Shown here in pieces: positions 54,449 to 63,016 of a stretch of DNA of 64,000 nt. The stretch spans positions 162,921-226,920 of the forward strand of contig NZ_MSMP01000004.1 in NCBI RefSeq assembly GCF_001936575.1, read 5' to 3'. The notes below the pieces were generated by a model. The model saw only the letters and a program-made list of their open reading frames with translations, was not told where the DNA came from and did no database searches. A program made the position numbers and the translations under genes. The first letter of the stretch is position 1, and each line of letters starts with the position of its first letter. This stretch comes from Tenacibaculum agarivorans. GTDB taxonomy: Bacteria > Bacteroidota > Bacteroidia > Flavobacteriales > Flavobacteriaceae.

Positions 54449-54491
54449 TATTCTATTTTTACCTCAATAATACAATTTTTAAAAAAGGTTA

Positions 54492-54499
54492 TATCTTTC
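54492..54499 (+). promoter_or_regulatory. -7-like box TATCTTTC of the DUF4440-like lipoprotein
   Basis: A close match to TAnnTTTG, 16 bp before the ATG at 54516. Confidence 0.45.
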
Positions 54500-54515
54500 C
54501 GTTCAAATATTTATC

Positions 54516-54944
54516 ATGAAAAAATTAATTCTACTACTCGTTATTATAATCTGTTCTTGTTCAAAAACAACTTCTGAAATACAAGAAAAAAAAGAAATTA
54601 TAGCTATAATGAAACAACAGGAGACTGATTGGTCAGATAATAACATCGAAGGTTTTATGGAAGGCTACTGGAAATCAGATTCTTTAAAATTTTACGGAAG
54701 TAGTGGTATTACTTATGGTTGGCAAAAAACTTTAGACAACTACAAAAAAAGTTATCCTACTAAAGATCATACTGGAACACTAAAATTTAAAATCAACAGT
54801 ATGGCTAAAATTGAACATAATAGTTACTATGTTATGGGAGAATATCATTTAACTCGAACAAAAGGAAATGCTGATGGTGTTTTTATGATTATTTTCAAAA
54901 AGATAAACGGCGAGTGGAAAATCATTGCGGATACCTCATGTTAG
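54516..54944 (+). CDS. DUF4440/SnoaL-like (NTF2 fold) lipoprotein
   Basis: 142 residues: lipoprotein signal with cysteine at 15 (IIICSCS), then an NTF2-like domain (AIMKQQETDWSDNNIEGFME ... FYGSSGITYGWQKTLDNY ... GVFMIIFKKINGEWKIIADTSC). DUF4440 proteins have diverse or unknown roles. It is monocistronic and followed by a heptamer repeat tract. Confidence 0.8.
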   Translation: MKKLILLLVIIICSCSKTTSEIQEKKEIIAIMKQQETDWSDNNIEGFMEGYWKSDSLKFYGSSGITYGWQKTLDNYKKSYPTKDHTGTLKFKINSMAKIEHNSYYVMGEYHLTRTKGNADGVFMIIFKKINGEWKIIADTSC

Positions 54945-54993
54945 ATTTATTTTAATGTTCAAAAATCTAATAGAGGTTGAGTTTATCGAAACC

Positions 54994-55056
54994 GAAGCTA
55001 GAAGCTAGAAGCTAGAAGCTAGAAGCTAGAAGCTAGAAGCTAGAAGCTAGAAGCTA
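54994..55056. repeat. Nine perfect copies of the heptamer GAAGCTA
   Basis: 63 bp composed of nine identical 7-bp units, in the 289-bp gap between the DUF4440-like gene and the PhnA-family gene. Flanking bases do not extend the pattern. It lies about 180 bp before the next start codon. Confidence 0.95.
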
Positions 55057-55233
55057 AGTATAAATTATTGAAATTAAACCACAGCAAATACAATGTTAAA
55101 TTATGAACGATTTTATATACATTACTTTGAAACTCATATAGTAATTTTAAGATCATCTGTTTTTCACTGAGATATCATTTTATCATAATTAATAATTGAA
55201 AAATACATACTTTCGCAACGAAAAAATAATAGA

Positions 55234-55812
55234 ATGGGCTTATTACAAGAATTACAAGAAAGAAGTGGACATCAATGTGAGTTATGCGCTTCAATAACCG
55301 ATTTAAGTATCTATGAAGTACCTCCTATTTCTACAGGTGGAGTTGATGGGAGTATTTTAGCCTGTGCTCATTGTATAGATCAAATTAATAATCCAGAAAA
55401 TACAGATGCTAATCATTGGCGTTGTTTAAATGATAGTATGTGGAGTGAATTTACTCCTGTAAAGGTAGTCGCTTGGAGACAATTACATCGGTTAAAAAAA
55501 GACGGTTGGTCTCAAGATTTATTAGACATGATGTATTTAGAACCTGAAGAATTAACTTTTGCACAAGCTACAGGAGATCATTTAGATGAAAGTGAAAAAA
55601 TAGTTCATAGAGATAGTAATGGCACTATTTTACAAGCTGGTGATAATGTTGTTTTAATAAAAGATTTAAAAGTTAAAGGTTCAAGCATGGTATGCAAACA
55701 AGGAACTGCTGTTCGAAGGATTTCTTTAGATCCAAACAATGCGGAATATATTGAAGGAAAAGTAGATGGACAGCATATTGTTATTGTAACTAAATATGTA
55801 AAAAAATTGTAA
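55234..55812 (+). CDS. PhnA/YjdM family zinc-ribbon protein
   Basis: 192 residues. The N-terminus has a zinc ribbon (QCELC ... ACAHC), and the C-terminal half is the PhnA domain (VHRDSNGTILQAGDNVVLIK ... YIEGKVDGQHIVIVTKYVKKL). The N-terminal residues 60-110 add a W-rich helical part that is common in longer family members. Although named for phosphonate genes, this family's reaction is unknown. A -7-like box TACTTTCG lies upstream at about 55209. Confidence 0.85.
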   Translation: MGLLQELQERSGHQCELCASITDLSIYEVPPISTGGVDGSILACAHCIDQINNPENTDANHWRCLNDSMWSEFTPVKVVAWRQLHRLKKDGWSQDLLDMMYLEPEELTFAQATGDHLDESEKIVHRDSNGTILQAGDNVVLIKDLKVKGSSMVCKQGTAVRRISLDPNNAEYIEGKVDGQHIVIVTKYVKKL

Positions 55813-55819
55813 CGCGCGT

Positions 55820-55850
55820 TTTGGTTATTCTATTGTAAATGATAAATTTG
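55820..55850 (+). promoter_or_regulatory. Full promoter of the tail-fibre-like gene
   Basis: TTTG at 55820-55823, 19-bp spacer and TAAATTTG at 55843-55850, followed by C. The ATG is 28 bp downstream. Confidence 0.7.
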
Positions 55851-55878
55851 CAGCCGATTAATTATTAAATTTAAATTC

Positions 55879-57414
55879 ATGAAAAAGATCATTTTAGCAA
55901 TTGCTATGCTTACTTCTATGTTTAGTATTGAGGCTCAAGTTACTGACACAGGCAGTAATGTCGGTATTGGAACAACATCTCCCCAAACTAAACTTCATGT
56001 AAATGGTGAGACTAGAACATCTGATGTTCAGTTAAATGGAGGAAACATTAAAGTTTCTATACCTACTACAACAGGTGGTTGGGCTAGAGGTCTACTTTAT
56101 TATAATCCAGGAGTTTATTCAACAAATGAAATTGGAGGTATTGGGATGCATGGTAGTGCTTTAACACCTGCAAGAATATTTTTAGGCTTTGGAGATAATC
56201 CATGGAATACAATCAGAGGTATTCAAATAAAATCAAATGGTTTTGTAGGTATAGGTACTACAAATCCATTAAGCAGGTTTGATATTACAAGTGGAGAATA
56301 TAAAACCTATTTTACAGGAAACTCGATGTTATTTAAAAACAATAATGTAACATCATATATAGAAAAAAGAGATGCTGGTGATTTACGTTTTAGAATGGGA
56401 GTAAATTACAACACTGCTATGATTATTAAAAGTAATTTAAACATAGGTATTGGGACTACTTCTCCATCTTCTAGACTTCATATTAGTTCACCAAGTAATG
56501 AATCAAGAACAAAACCTAAAGACTTAATACACTTGACAGCTACAAATTCTAGTGTTGGATATAACGGTTTTGGAACATCTATTGTTGATTTTAGGAGAAC
56601 TTATCAAAATAGTACACCACATGCAATAAATAGAATTTCTTTTATAGAAAGAGGTCACTCTACTTCTGATCAAGGAGGAGCGATTACTTTTTCAACAAAA
56701 TTATTAAGCTCTGGAAATGCTGCTCCTGTAGAAAGAATGCGTGTTGATTACAATGGTAATATAGGTATCGGAACTACCAGTCCTACTGAAAATCTACATG
56801 TTGAAAGTGATGATAATGCTGTATTTAAATTAAGAACTAATTCTCATACAGCTAATCTTGGTCTTTTGTTACAAGGTAAAAGAGATGGATCTACAAATTA
56901 TTCTTCGCATTACATAGGAGCTGATGGTGATAGCCATTATAATTTTAAAATTAATGCAGATGAAGGTTTCAAAATCCAAACCAACAGTGTAAATAGAATG
57001 TTTATAAATGGAATTGGTAATGTAGGTATCGGTACTACTACTATCCCTTCTGAATATAAATTGGCTATTGCAGGAAAAGTAATTTCTGAAGAAGTAAAAG
57101 TACAGTTACAAACCAACTGGCCTGATTATGTATTTACCTCAGCATACAAATTACCTAGTTTAGAAGAAGTTGAACAACACATTCAAGAAAAAGGGCATTT
57201 AGCAAATATCCCTTCTGCTAAAACAGTACAAAATGAAGGAATCTTTTTAGGTGAAATGGATGCTAAACTTTTAGAAAAAATTGAGGAACTTACTTTGTAT
57301 ACGATTCAGCAAGAAAAGGACTTAAAGAGCCAAGAAGAGAGAATAGAGAAACAAGGGCAACAAATTGAAGAATTGAAAACTTTAGTAAAACAATTATTAG
57401 ACTCAAAAAAATAG
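55879..57414 (+). CDS. Exported tail-fibre-like surface protein
   Basis: 511 residues with signal peptide ending at IEAQ. GIGTTSP-type repeats occur about five times (residues 32-40, 128, 190, 300, 385), each followed by LHV/RFDI strands, as in the shafts of phage tail fibres and flavobacterial surface proteins. The end has the conserved YKLPSLEEVEQHIQEKGHLA block and then a coiled coil (EERIEKQGQQIEELKTLVKQ), resembling the intramolecular chaperone/trimerisation ends. It lacks a sorting domain. The role is probably structural on the cell surface. Confidence 0.82.
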   Translation: MKKIILAIAMLTSMFSIEAQVTDTGSNVGIGTTSPQTKLHVNGETRTSDVQLNGGNIKVSIPTTTGGWARGLLYYNPGVYSTNEIGGIGMHGSALTPARIFLGFGDNPWNTIRGIQIKSNGFVGIGTTNPLSRFDITSGEYKTYFTGNSMLFKNNNVTSYIEKRDAGDLRFRMGVNYNTAMIIKSNLNIGIGTTSPSSRLHISSPSNESRTKPKDLIHLTATNSSVGYNGFGTSIVDFRRTYQNSTPHAINRISFIERGHSTSDQGGAITFSTKLLSSGNAAPVERMRVDYNGNIGIGTTSPTENLHVESDDNAVFKLRTNSHTANLGLLLQGKRDGSTNYSSHYIGADGDSHYNFKINADEGFKIQTNSVNRMFINGIGNVGIGTTTIPSEYKLAIAGKVISEEVKVQLQTNWPDYVFTSAYKLPSLEEVEQHIQEKGHLANIPSAKTVQNEGIFLGEMDAKLLEKIEELTLYTIQQEKDLKSQEERIEKQGQQIEELKTLVKQLLDSKK

Positions 57415-57440
57415 AATTTCCTGCTTGTATAAAACACATA

Positions 57441-57476
57441 AAAAAAGCTTAATGTTTTAAAACATTAAGCTTTTTT
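57441..57476. terminator. Perfect palindromic terminator
   Basis: An 18-bp perfect stem with A/T ends (AAAAAAGCTTAATGTTTT and its inverse), no loop to speak of. It lies between convergent genes and serves both strands. Confidence 0.85.
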
Positions 57477-57539
57477 GAAGAATATATCTCATAATTATCG
57501 CTGACTTTTACAAAGCTCAGTCACTAACTTCTAACAAAA

Positions 57540-58589
57540 TTACTTTTCAGCGTTATAATACACCTTGTAGTATTTCATCTTCTTATCATCATCATATCCA
57601 CGTTCTAAATATTCAGAAGCAGCATCTGGTGCATCAATATCTATTTTAATCTGGATATTCGTATCTAACTTAATTTCAGTTTTCAGCTTTCCTTTTTCTT
57701 TTTTCAATACAATATCTGAAACTTCAAAATTATTTCGAATGAGAACATCATTTAGTTTCTCAAAGTGCTTTTTATAATCCTCAAACATATCTTTATGCTT
57801 ATCTTCTTCAAAGATTTCATCTTTAAATGTATGGTAATCTACACTTTCATGCTCTTTAAAATAATCTACCGTATTCGCTAAAAAATTTCCTTGTTCATGC
57901 TTTCCATATTCTGGTTTGATAATCTCTTCAGAAAAGTCTCTACATAATTCTATATAATGCTGCGTATGTAAATTTCTATCATCTGCATACTTCACATTCA
58001 AGAAATTCTTAATCCAATATTGAGCATCATAATTATTGTTATCAACAGATAACACCACTGTTCCTTCAGTATCAGAAGAATTTAAAATTAAACAACCTTT
58101 ATCTAATTTTTTTGTAGAAATTCCTTTCTGTACTACAACATCAAAACTATCTTCATCCAAATAGGTTTGGAAAAAATCTACTTTGCTTTCAATTTTAAAA
58201 ATACCAACGGCTTCAGTTAATACATCTTTATACTCTAAACCTTCAAACAAAACTACTAGTACATCTCCTGTTTTAATTTGAGCAGAATTTGATTGCTCAT
58301 ACAAATGATTTACTATATTTTTTGAATGCTCTATAAAAGCCTCTTCATCTTCAAAAATTTGAGAAGTGTAGTTATTGATTTCATTTAGACGAACATCTGC
58401 ATGATGATTAAAACGGTAACTTTGCGTTACATTTCCAAATGGTTTCAATAAAAAAGGCAACAACAGTTCATAACTCTCTTCATCAAAACGAACTAAACTT
58501 TCAGATAACGAATTTTTTCCGCTATTATATTTATTCGCTACTTTATGAATAATACACTTTGTAAGTTCTGCACGAGTTCTTTTAATCAT
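57540..58589 (-). CDS. Nucleoid-associated protein (NdpA/YejK type)
   Basis: 349 residues that follow the NdpA family plan: an N-terminal IIHKVANKYNSG, a central GDVLVVLFEGLEYKDV and YWIKNFLNVKYADD, and a C-terminal region rich in Lys and Asp with NIQIKIDIDAPD. Family members bind nucleoid DNA and have no known enzymatic activity. The gene is divergent from the Tudor-like gene at 58649 across a 59-bp gap that must contain both promoters. Confidence 0.85.
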   Translation of the reverse strand: MIKRTRAELTKCIIHKVANKYNSGKNSLSESLVRFDEESYELLLPFLLKPFGNVTQSYRFNHHADVRLNEINNYTSQIFEDEEAFIEHSKNIVNHLYEQSNSAQIKTGDVLVVLFEGLEYKDVLTEAVGIFKIESKVDFFQTYLDEDSFDVVVQKGISTKKLDKGCLILNSSDTEGTVVLSVDNNNYDAQYWIKNFLNVKYADDRNLHTQHYIELCRDFSEEIIKPEYGKHEQGNFLANTVDYFKEHESVDYHTFKDEIFEEDKHKDMFEDYKKHFEKLNDVLIRNNFEVSDIVLKKEKGKLKTEIKLDTNIQIKIDIDAPDAASEYLERGYDDDKKMKYYKVYYNAEK

Positions 58590-58648
58590 TTTTCAAAAAA
58601 TTAGGACACAAAAATACGTATTTTAGTATCGTTTAAAATAGTTGATAT

Positions 58649-59176
58649 ATGAAATTATTAGGAATTGGATCAAGAATTAATCATCCTGAATACGGATTTG
58701 GAGTAGTTACTAACGTAGATAGTAAACATTATTGGGTTACTTTTCAAAAAAACGGTTTAGAAACTATTGCTCTAGACTCTGAATTTGAAACCATAGAAGC
58801 TGTAGACGATGAAGTGGACACCATTAGCTTTTATGAAGTAGAATCTTCTTTACGTAAAATTTTAAAAAAATGGAGCGATGTTTCTGAAGTTGTTCCTATT
58901 GCGGACAAATATAAAGGAGGTAAATTGATTTTGGAGCCTTCAGATACCAACCTAACTTCTAAAGAAATTCCAATTGATACTTTTTTCCATAAAATTGTAA
59001 TGGTACGTGATCGTATTCGTGTTATGGAACAAAAAATAAATTCAAGTAAAACCTTAGACGATCAAGATAAAATAGATTTACAACAATACATTACTCGTAT
59101 TTATGGTAGTTTAACTACGTTTAATGTACTTTTCAAATTAAAATCAGATCATTTTGTTGGTGTAAAATCAAAATAA
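58649..59176 (+). CDS. Conserved protein with N-terminal Tudor/CarD-like fold
   Basis: 175 residues; the opening (GIGSRINHPEYGFGVVTNVDSKHYWVTF) is like the SH3/Tudor segment found in CarD and UvrD-type proteins that contact RNA polymerase or DNA. The rest is helical and charged (RDRIRVMEQKINSSKTL). Such proteins are conserved in flavobacteria but uncharacterised. It lies 2 bp before the cupin gene, and the two are probably cotranscribed. Confidence 0.7.
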   Translation: MKLLGIGSRINHPEYGFGVVTNVDSKHYWVTFQKNGLETIALDSEFETIEAVDDEVDTISFYEVESSLRKILKKWSDVSEVVPIADKYKGGKLILEPSDTNLTSKEIPIDTFFHKIVMVRDRIRVMEQKINSSKTLDDQDKIDLQQYITRIYGSLTTFNVLFKLKSDHFVGVKSK

Positions 59177-59178
59177 TT

Positions 59179-59613
59179 ATGAAACGAGTTTTTGTACCAT
59201 TCTTTATCCTTTTTTTGATGATCATAAGTTGTCATACAAATAAGATTACTCAAACCCAAGTTACTACCTTAACTAAAACAACAAAAAGTTGGAATGGTAC
59301 AAAACTTCCTAATTATCCTGAGGGAGATCCTGAGATCACAATTTTAAAAATAGTGATTCCTCCAAAAACAAAATTAGCACTTCATAAACATCCTGAAATA
59401 AATGCAGGAGTACTCCTAAAAGGTGAGTTGACGGTTATTAGTGAAGCTAAAGACACTTTACACTTAAAGGCTGGAGATCCAATTGTAGAATTAGTAAACA
59501 CTTATCATTTTGGAGAAAATAACAGTAAAAATTCTGCTGAAATTATTGTTTTTTATGCTGGCGAAAAAGGAAAACCTATTACCATTTTAAAAGAAGAAAA
59601 AGATCATCATTAA
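59179..59613 (+). CDS. Cupin-domain lipoprotein
   Basis: 144 residues with a lipoprotein signal (IISCHTN) and a single cupin domain: metal-ligand motif LALHKHPEINAGVLLKGE and later VELVNTYHFGENNS. Two His, a Glu and a late His form a plausible metal site. Cytoplasmic cupins of this type are sugar- or antioxidant-related; the exported version is of unknown function. It is cotranscribed with the Tudor-like gene. Confidence 0.8.
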   Translation: MKRVFVPFFILFLMIISCHTNKITQTQVTTLTKTTKSWNGTKLPNYPEGDPEITILKIVIPPKTKLALHKHPEINAGVLLKGELTVISEAKDTLHLKAGDPIVELVNTYHFGENNSKNSAEIIVFYAGEKGKPITILKEEKDHH

Positions 59614-59671
59614 CGCGAATCTCCTAGACGAAATAGGTTATAAAAGATTCGAAATAATAGTTTTAGACAAG

Positions 59672-60271
59672 TTATATTTTTAATTTCAATTGATCCGGAA
59701 GTAACTTAAATGATTTTCTGTGGTATTTTGTTATACCAAACTCTTCAATAGCCTTTCGATGTTCTTTGGTTGGATATCCTTTATTCTTCTTCCAATTATA
59801 TTGAGGAAATTCATCATGGATTTTTTCCATAAATTCATCTCTATATGTTTTTGCTAATACTGAAGCTGCAGCTATACTCATAAATTTAGCATCTCCTTTA
59901 ACAATAGTTTTATGCGGAATGTCTTTATACGTTCTAAACTTATTTCCATCTACAATAATAAACTCCGGCACAGTAGCTAAATCTTCTATAGAACGGTGCA
60001 TTCCTGTTATAGAAGCTTGAAGAACATTTAGCTCATCTACCTCTTCATTTTCGATAAAACATACTGAAAAGGCTGTAGCATATTTTTCTATAAAAGGTTT
60101 TAATAGTTTTCTTTTTTTCTCTGATAGTTGTTTTGAATCATTTAGTAATTCATGTTCAAAATCTTCAGGTAAAATAACCGCTGCAGCGACTACAGGACCA
60201 GATAAACAACCTCTTCCTGCTTCATCTGTTCCTGCTTCTAATAAAAAACCACTATAATTTAGCTCTAACAT
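59672..60271 (-). CDS. rnhB: Ribonuclease HII
   Basis: 199 residues with the RNase HII signature [19 protein letters not shown] at residues 11-29 (first catalytic DE), [20 protein letters not shown], and the later [14 protein letters not shown] block. It removes RNA from RNA-DNA hybrids, including single misincorporated ribonucleotides. It is divergent from the porin gene. Confidence 0.96.
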   Translation of the reverse strand: MLELNYSGFLLEAGTDEAGRGCLSGPVVAAAVILPEDFEHELLNDSKQLSEKKRKLLKPFIEKYATAFSVCFIENEEVDELNVLQASITGMHRSIEDLATVPEFIIVDGNKFRTYKDIPHKTIVKGDAKFMSIAAASVLAKTYRDEFMEKIHDEFPQYNWKKNKGYPTKEHRKAIEEFGITKYHRKSFKLLPDQLKLKI

Positions 60272-60328
60272 GACACAAATTAACAGTTTTCATAGCTTTT
60301 ATTCACATAAATTTTCGTTTTATTATTT

Positions 60329-60336
60329 TACTTTTG
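60329..60336 (+). promoter_or_regulatory. -7 box TACTTTTG of the porin gene
   Basis: An exact TAnnTTTG ends 5 bp before the ATG at 60342, so the transcript is probably leaderless or nearly so. Confidence 0.5.
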
Positions 60337-60341
60337 TCCAT

Positions 60342-62306
60342 ATGAAGTATAGTATCTGTATTCTTTTATTTCTTAGCTCATTAGTTGTGGGTGCGCAAAT
60401 AAGATCTTTAGGAGGAGGTTTAGGTGGTTTTGGTCAAGGAGGTACAGTTCGCCTTGATTCTTTATCTAACGATGAAATAAGTGTTAAACTTAGTGGAAAA
60501 ACAAAATACACTGATTATAAAATCATCAGCTTTAAAAATGATACCACATATGTAGATACCATACTGAATATTAAAAAAGAATATAAATTTAATTTCAGAA
60601 GAAAAGACAACTTTGAATTACTTGCTTTTCAAAACCAAGGACAAACATTCAATAATTTAGCCTATAATTTTAGAAATATATCTGACTTTCCTGATATTGG
60701 TTTTCGAGCTAAACAATTTAATTACTTAACTATTGAAGATATAAACTATTATCATGTTCCAACGCCAACTACTGAAATAATGGCAAGAACTGGACAAGAA
60801 CAAGGACAAGTACTTGATGCTTTATTTACGCTTAACTTTTCTAAACGATTAAATTTTAGTATTGCATATCGTGGTTTGAGATCATTAGGCCAATATAGAC
60901 AATCCTTATCTAGCTCAGGAAATTTTAGAACTACCTTGACCTATAGAACTCCTAAAGATCAATATAATATTAGACTACATGCTACTTCACAAGATTTTCT
61001 AAATCAAGAAAATGGAGGATTAAATGCAGAATCTTTACAAAATTTCCTTACAAATAATCCTAATTTTACTGATAGAACGAGATTAGATGTAAATTTAAAT
61101 GATGCTGAAAGTGATTTAGAAGGAACTCGTTTCTATATTGACCATAATTTTAAGCTTTTTTCAAGTGTAGATACTACAAACACTAAAAATTTCAGCAATC
61201 TGAAAGTAGGACATATTTTACATTATGAAGACAAACAGTATGTATTTAGTCAGACTAATCTAACTACAGATTTTTTTGGTGATGCTAATAGGGTATCTGG
61301 AAATTTTGCTGAAGTAGCACAATATGATTTAATAAATAATCAAGCATACTTAGAGTTTAACTCAAAATATATATTAGGCCGTGTTAAAGTAAAAGCTAAT
61401 TATACTAATGTGAATTATGGATATAATACATCCTACAATACAAATTTTCTTACCAATAGAATAAAACTTAATGGTACTGGAGTTTCCTTAGGTGCTGACT
61501 GGAATGGACGCATTAAAAACTTTAAAGTAAATGCTAGTGCCCGTATAGCTCCTGGAAGTGGTTATTTGGCGGGTAATCGCTTTAGTGGGGATGCTACATA
61601 TAAAAAAGATAGTGTATTTAGTGTAAAAGGAAGCTTGGATTTAATTTCTAAAGCTCCTAATTTTAATCAGATATTATTTCAAAGTACATATAACAACTAT
61701 AATTGGGATAATAATTTTGTTAATATTGATACTAGAAATATTGGTTTTTCATTAGAATCAAAATGGGGTGATGCTAGTTTAGATTTCACCAACATTGAAG
61801 ATTATGTGTATTTTGATACGGATGCCACTCCTAAACAATTTGAAGGTTCTGTAACCTACTTAAAAGTGAAAGTGCATAAAGAATTTAAGTTTTTTAGAAA
61901 CTTTGCATTAGACAATACCCTTATGTATCAAAACGTATCACAAGGTAGTAACATCTTCAGAGTACCTGAATTTGTAACAAGAAACACTTTATACTATACT
62001 GGAGAATGGTTTAAGGGAAAACCTATTTTAGTACAGATTGGAGGAACTTTTAACTTTTTCACAAAATATAATGCTAATGCATTCGATCCACTAGTTAATG
62101 AATTTAAATTACAAAATACTACTGAAATTGGCTATCCTTCATTAGATGTATTTTTTAATGCTAGAATCAAAAGAACGCGTTTATTTTTCAAAGTTGATAA
62201 TGTAAGCTCAAGCTTTTTACCTAATAAAAACTATTTTTCGGCTCCTAATTACCCGTATAGAGACTTATCTATACGTTTTGGTATCGTTTGGAATTGGTTT
62301 ATATAA
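60342..62306 (+). CDS. Putative outer-membrane porin (Porin_10-like)
   Basis: 654 residues from ATG 60342 with a signal peptide ending at VVGAQ; the frame is open from 60270 but a consensus -7 box lies just before 60342. After a glycine-rich stretch (SLGGGLGGFGQGG) come many alternating beta strands with aromatic ends (RFYIDHNFKLFS, KYILGRVKVKANYTNVNYGY) and a C-terminal strand ending NWFI, as expected of an outer-membrane barrel of the putative-porin family. Substrate unknown. A terminator follows 20 bp downstream. Confidence 0.85.
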   Translation: MKYSICILLFLSSLVVGAQIRSLGGGLGGFGQGGTVRLDSLSNDEISVKLSGKTKYTDYKIISFKNDTTYVDTILNIKKEYKFNFRRKDNFELLAFQNQGQTFNNLAYNFRNISDFPDIGFRAKQFNYLTIEDINYYHVPTPTTEIMARTGQEQGQVLDALFTLNFSKRLNFSIAYRGLRSLGQYRQSLSSSGNFRTTLTYRTPKDQYNIRLHATSQDFLNQENGGLNAESLQNFLTNNPNFTDRTRLDVNLNDAESDLEGTRFYIDHNFKLFSSVDTTNTKNFSNLKVGHILHYEDKQYVFSQTNLTTDFFGDANRVSGNFAEVAQYDLINNQAYLEFNSKYILGRVKVKANYTNVNYGYNTSYNTNFLTNRIKLNGTGVSLGADWNGRIKNFKVNASARIAPGSGYLAGNRFSGDATYKKDSVFSVKGSLDLISKAPNFNQILFQSTYNNYNWDNNFVNIDTRNIGFSLESKWGDASLDFTNIEDYVYFDTDATPKQFEGSVTYLKVKVHKEFKFFRNFALDNTLMYQNVSQGSNIFRVPEFVTRNTLYYTGEWFKGKPILVQIGGTFNFFTKYNANAFDPLVNEFKLQNTTEIGYPSLDVFFNARIKRTRLFFKVDNVSSSFLPNKNYFSAPNYPYRDLSIRFGIVWNWFI

Positions 62307-62326
62307 CAACAACAGGAATAACATAT

Positions 62327-62364
62327 AAAAAAAGAGCCTTATTAAAAAATAAGGCTCTTTTTTT
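62327..62364. terminator. Terminator shared by the porin and the double-glycine peptide gene
   Basis: A 16-bp stem (AAAAAAAGAGCCTTAT / ATAAGGCTCTTTTTTT) with a 6-base loop between two converging genes. Confidence 0.9.
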
Positions 62365-62374
62365 ATTCTTTTGC

Positions 62375-62530
62375 TTACGCACATCCACATCTCACATAAT
62401 AATGATCAGGATAATATCTATTACGAGAACAAACTTCTTCACAAAACTGTAAGCGAGAAGTTCCTCCGTTAATATTTTTTAATTCTTCTTTTTTTAGTGT
62501 TTTACCAAAGTTTAAAATTTGTGTTTTCAT
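62375..62530 (-). CDS. 51-aa double-glycine leader peptide, RiPP/bacteriocin-like precursor
   Basis: The frame runs from ATG at 62530 to TAA at 62375. The leader (MKTQILNFGKTLKKEELKNI, then NGG) has the L-x-K-x-E-L-x-x-I-x-GG plan of double-glycine leaders cut by C39-type peptidase exporters. The 28-residue core after GG has four cysteines (residues 30, 34, 48, 50) and several Tyr and Arg residues. It has its own -7-like box TATCTTTA on the minus strand (62555-62562) and shares a terminator with the porin. No exporter or modifying enzyme is in the window. Similar GG peptides are common in Flavobacteriaceae; activity is unknown. Confidence 0.75.
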   Translation of the reverse strand: MKTQILNFGKTLKKEELKNINGGTSRLQFCEEVCSRNRYYPDHYYVRCGCA

Positions 62531-62554
62531 TATTAGAAATTTAAAGGTTATTTC

Positions 62555-62562
62555 TAAAGATA
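62555..62562 (-). promoter_or_regulatory. -7-like box TATCTTTA of the double-glycine peptide
   Basis: A near match to TAnnTTTG, 24 bp before the ATG at 62530 and just beyond the GNAT stop region. Confidence 0.4.
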
Positions 62563-62569
62563 AAACATT

Positions 62570-63016
62570 TTAAAGTAACCTTTGCATTATAGGTAAAAAT
62601 CTACCTTTAACTGAACTTTCTTTTCTGTCTATTACATTAAAACCTTGACTTTCATAAAAGCTTAGTGCATTAGGATCTGCTAATAAGTTCATACTTTCAC
62701 ATTCATATGATTTTGCTAAATGTAAAGCATGAAGTAACAATTGTTTTCCAATCCCCTTACCAATACAATCTGGCATTAAGAAAAGCATTTCTAATTCAAT
62801 AGTTTTTCCTATAGGCGGGTTCAACACATAAAACCCTACGATCTTTTCTTCTACTTGAAAGGTAAAAACAGAACAATTTCTGATCATTTCAGGAGTTACT
62901 GTAAGCTCTTCTATCCAAGTATTAAGCAATTCCTTACTATATCCCCAATATCCTTTAGACACTAAAGCTATATTTGATAAAATCATAGCTTCAGTTTCTT
63001 TAGCTTCAATAATCAT
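62570..63016 (-). CDS. GNAT N-acetyltransferase
   Basis: 148 residues with the acetyl-CoA-binding pattern: EMLFLMPDCIGKGIGKQLL and the C-terminal LLADPNALSFYESQGF, both typical of GNAT proteins. Its start overlaps the end of the NhaC-type gene by one base, so translation is probably coupled. The substrate is unknown. Confidence 0.85.
   Translation of the reverse strand: MIIEAKETEAMILSNIALVSKGYWGYSKELLNTWIEELTVTPEMIRNCSVFTFQVEEKIVGFYVLNPPIGKTIELEMLFLMPDCIGKGIGKQLLLHALHLAKSYECESMNLLADPNALSFYESQGFNVIDRKESSVKGRFLPIMQRLL

Noticed and set aside
62570..63016. GNAT protein as the dedicated modifying enzyme of the double-glycine peptide
   Set aside because: It is coupled to the NhaC gene rather than the peptide, which has its own promoter-like box; proximity alone is not enough.
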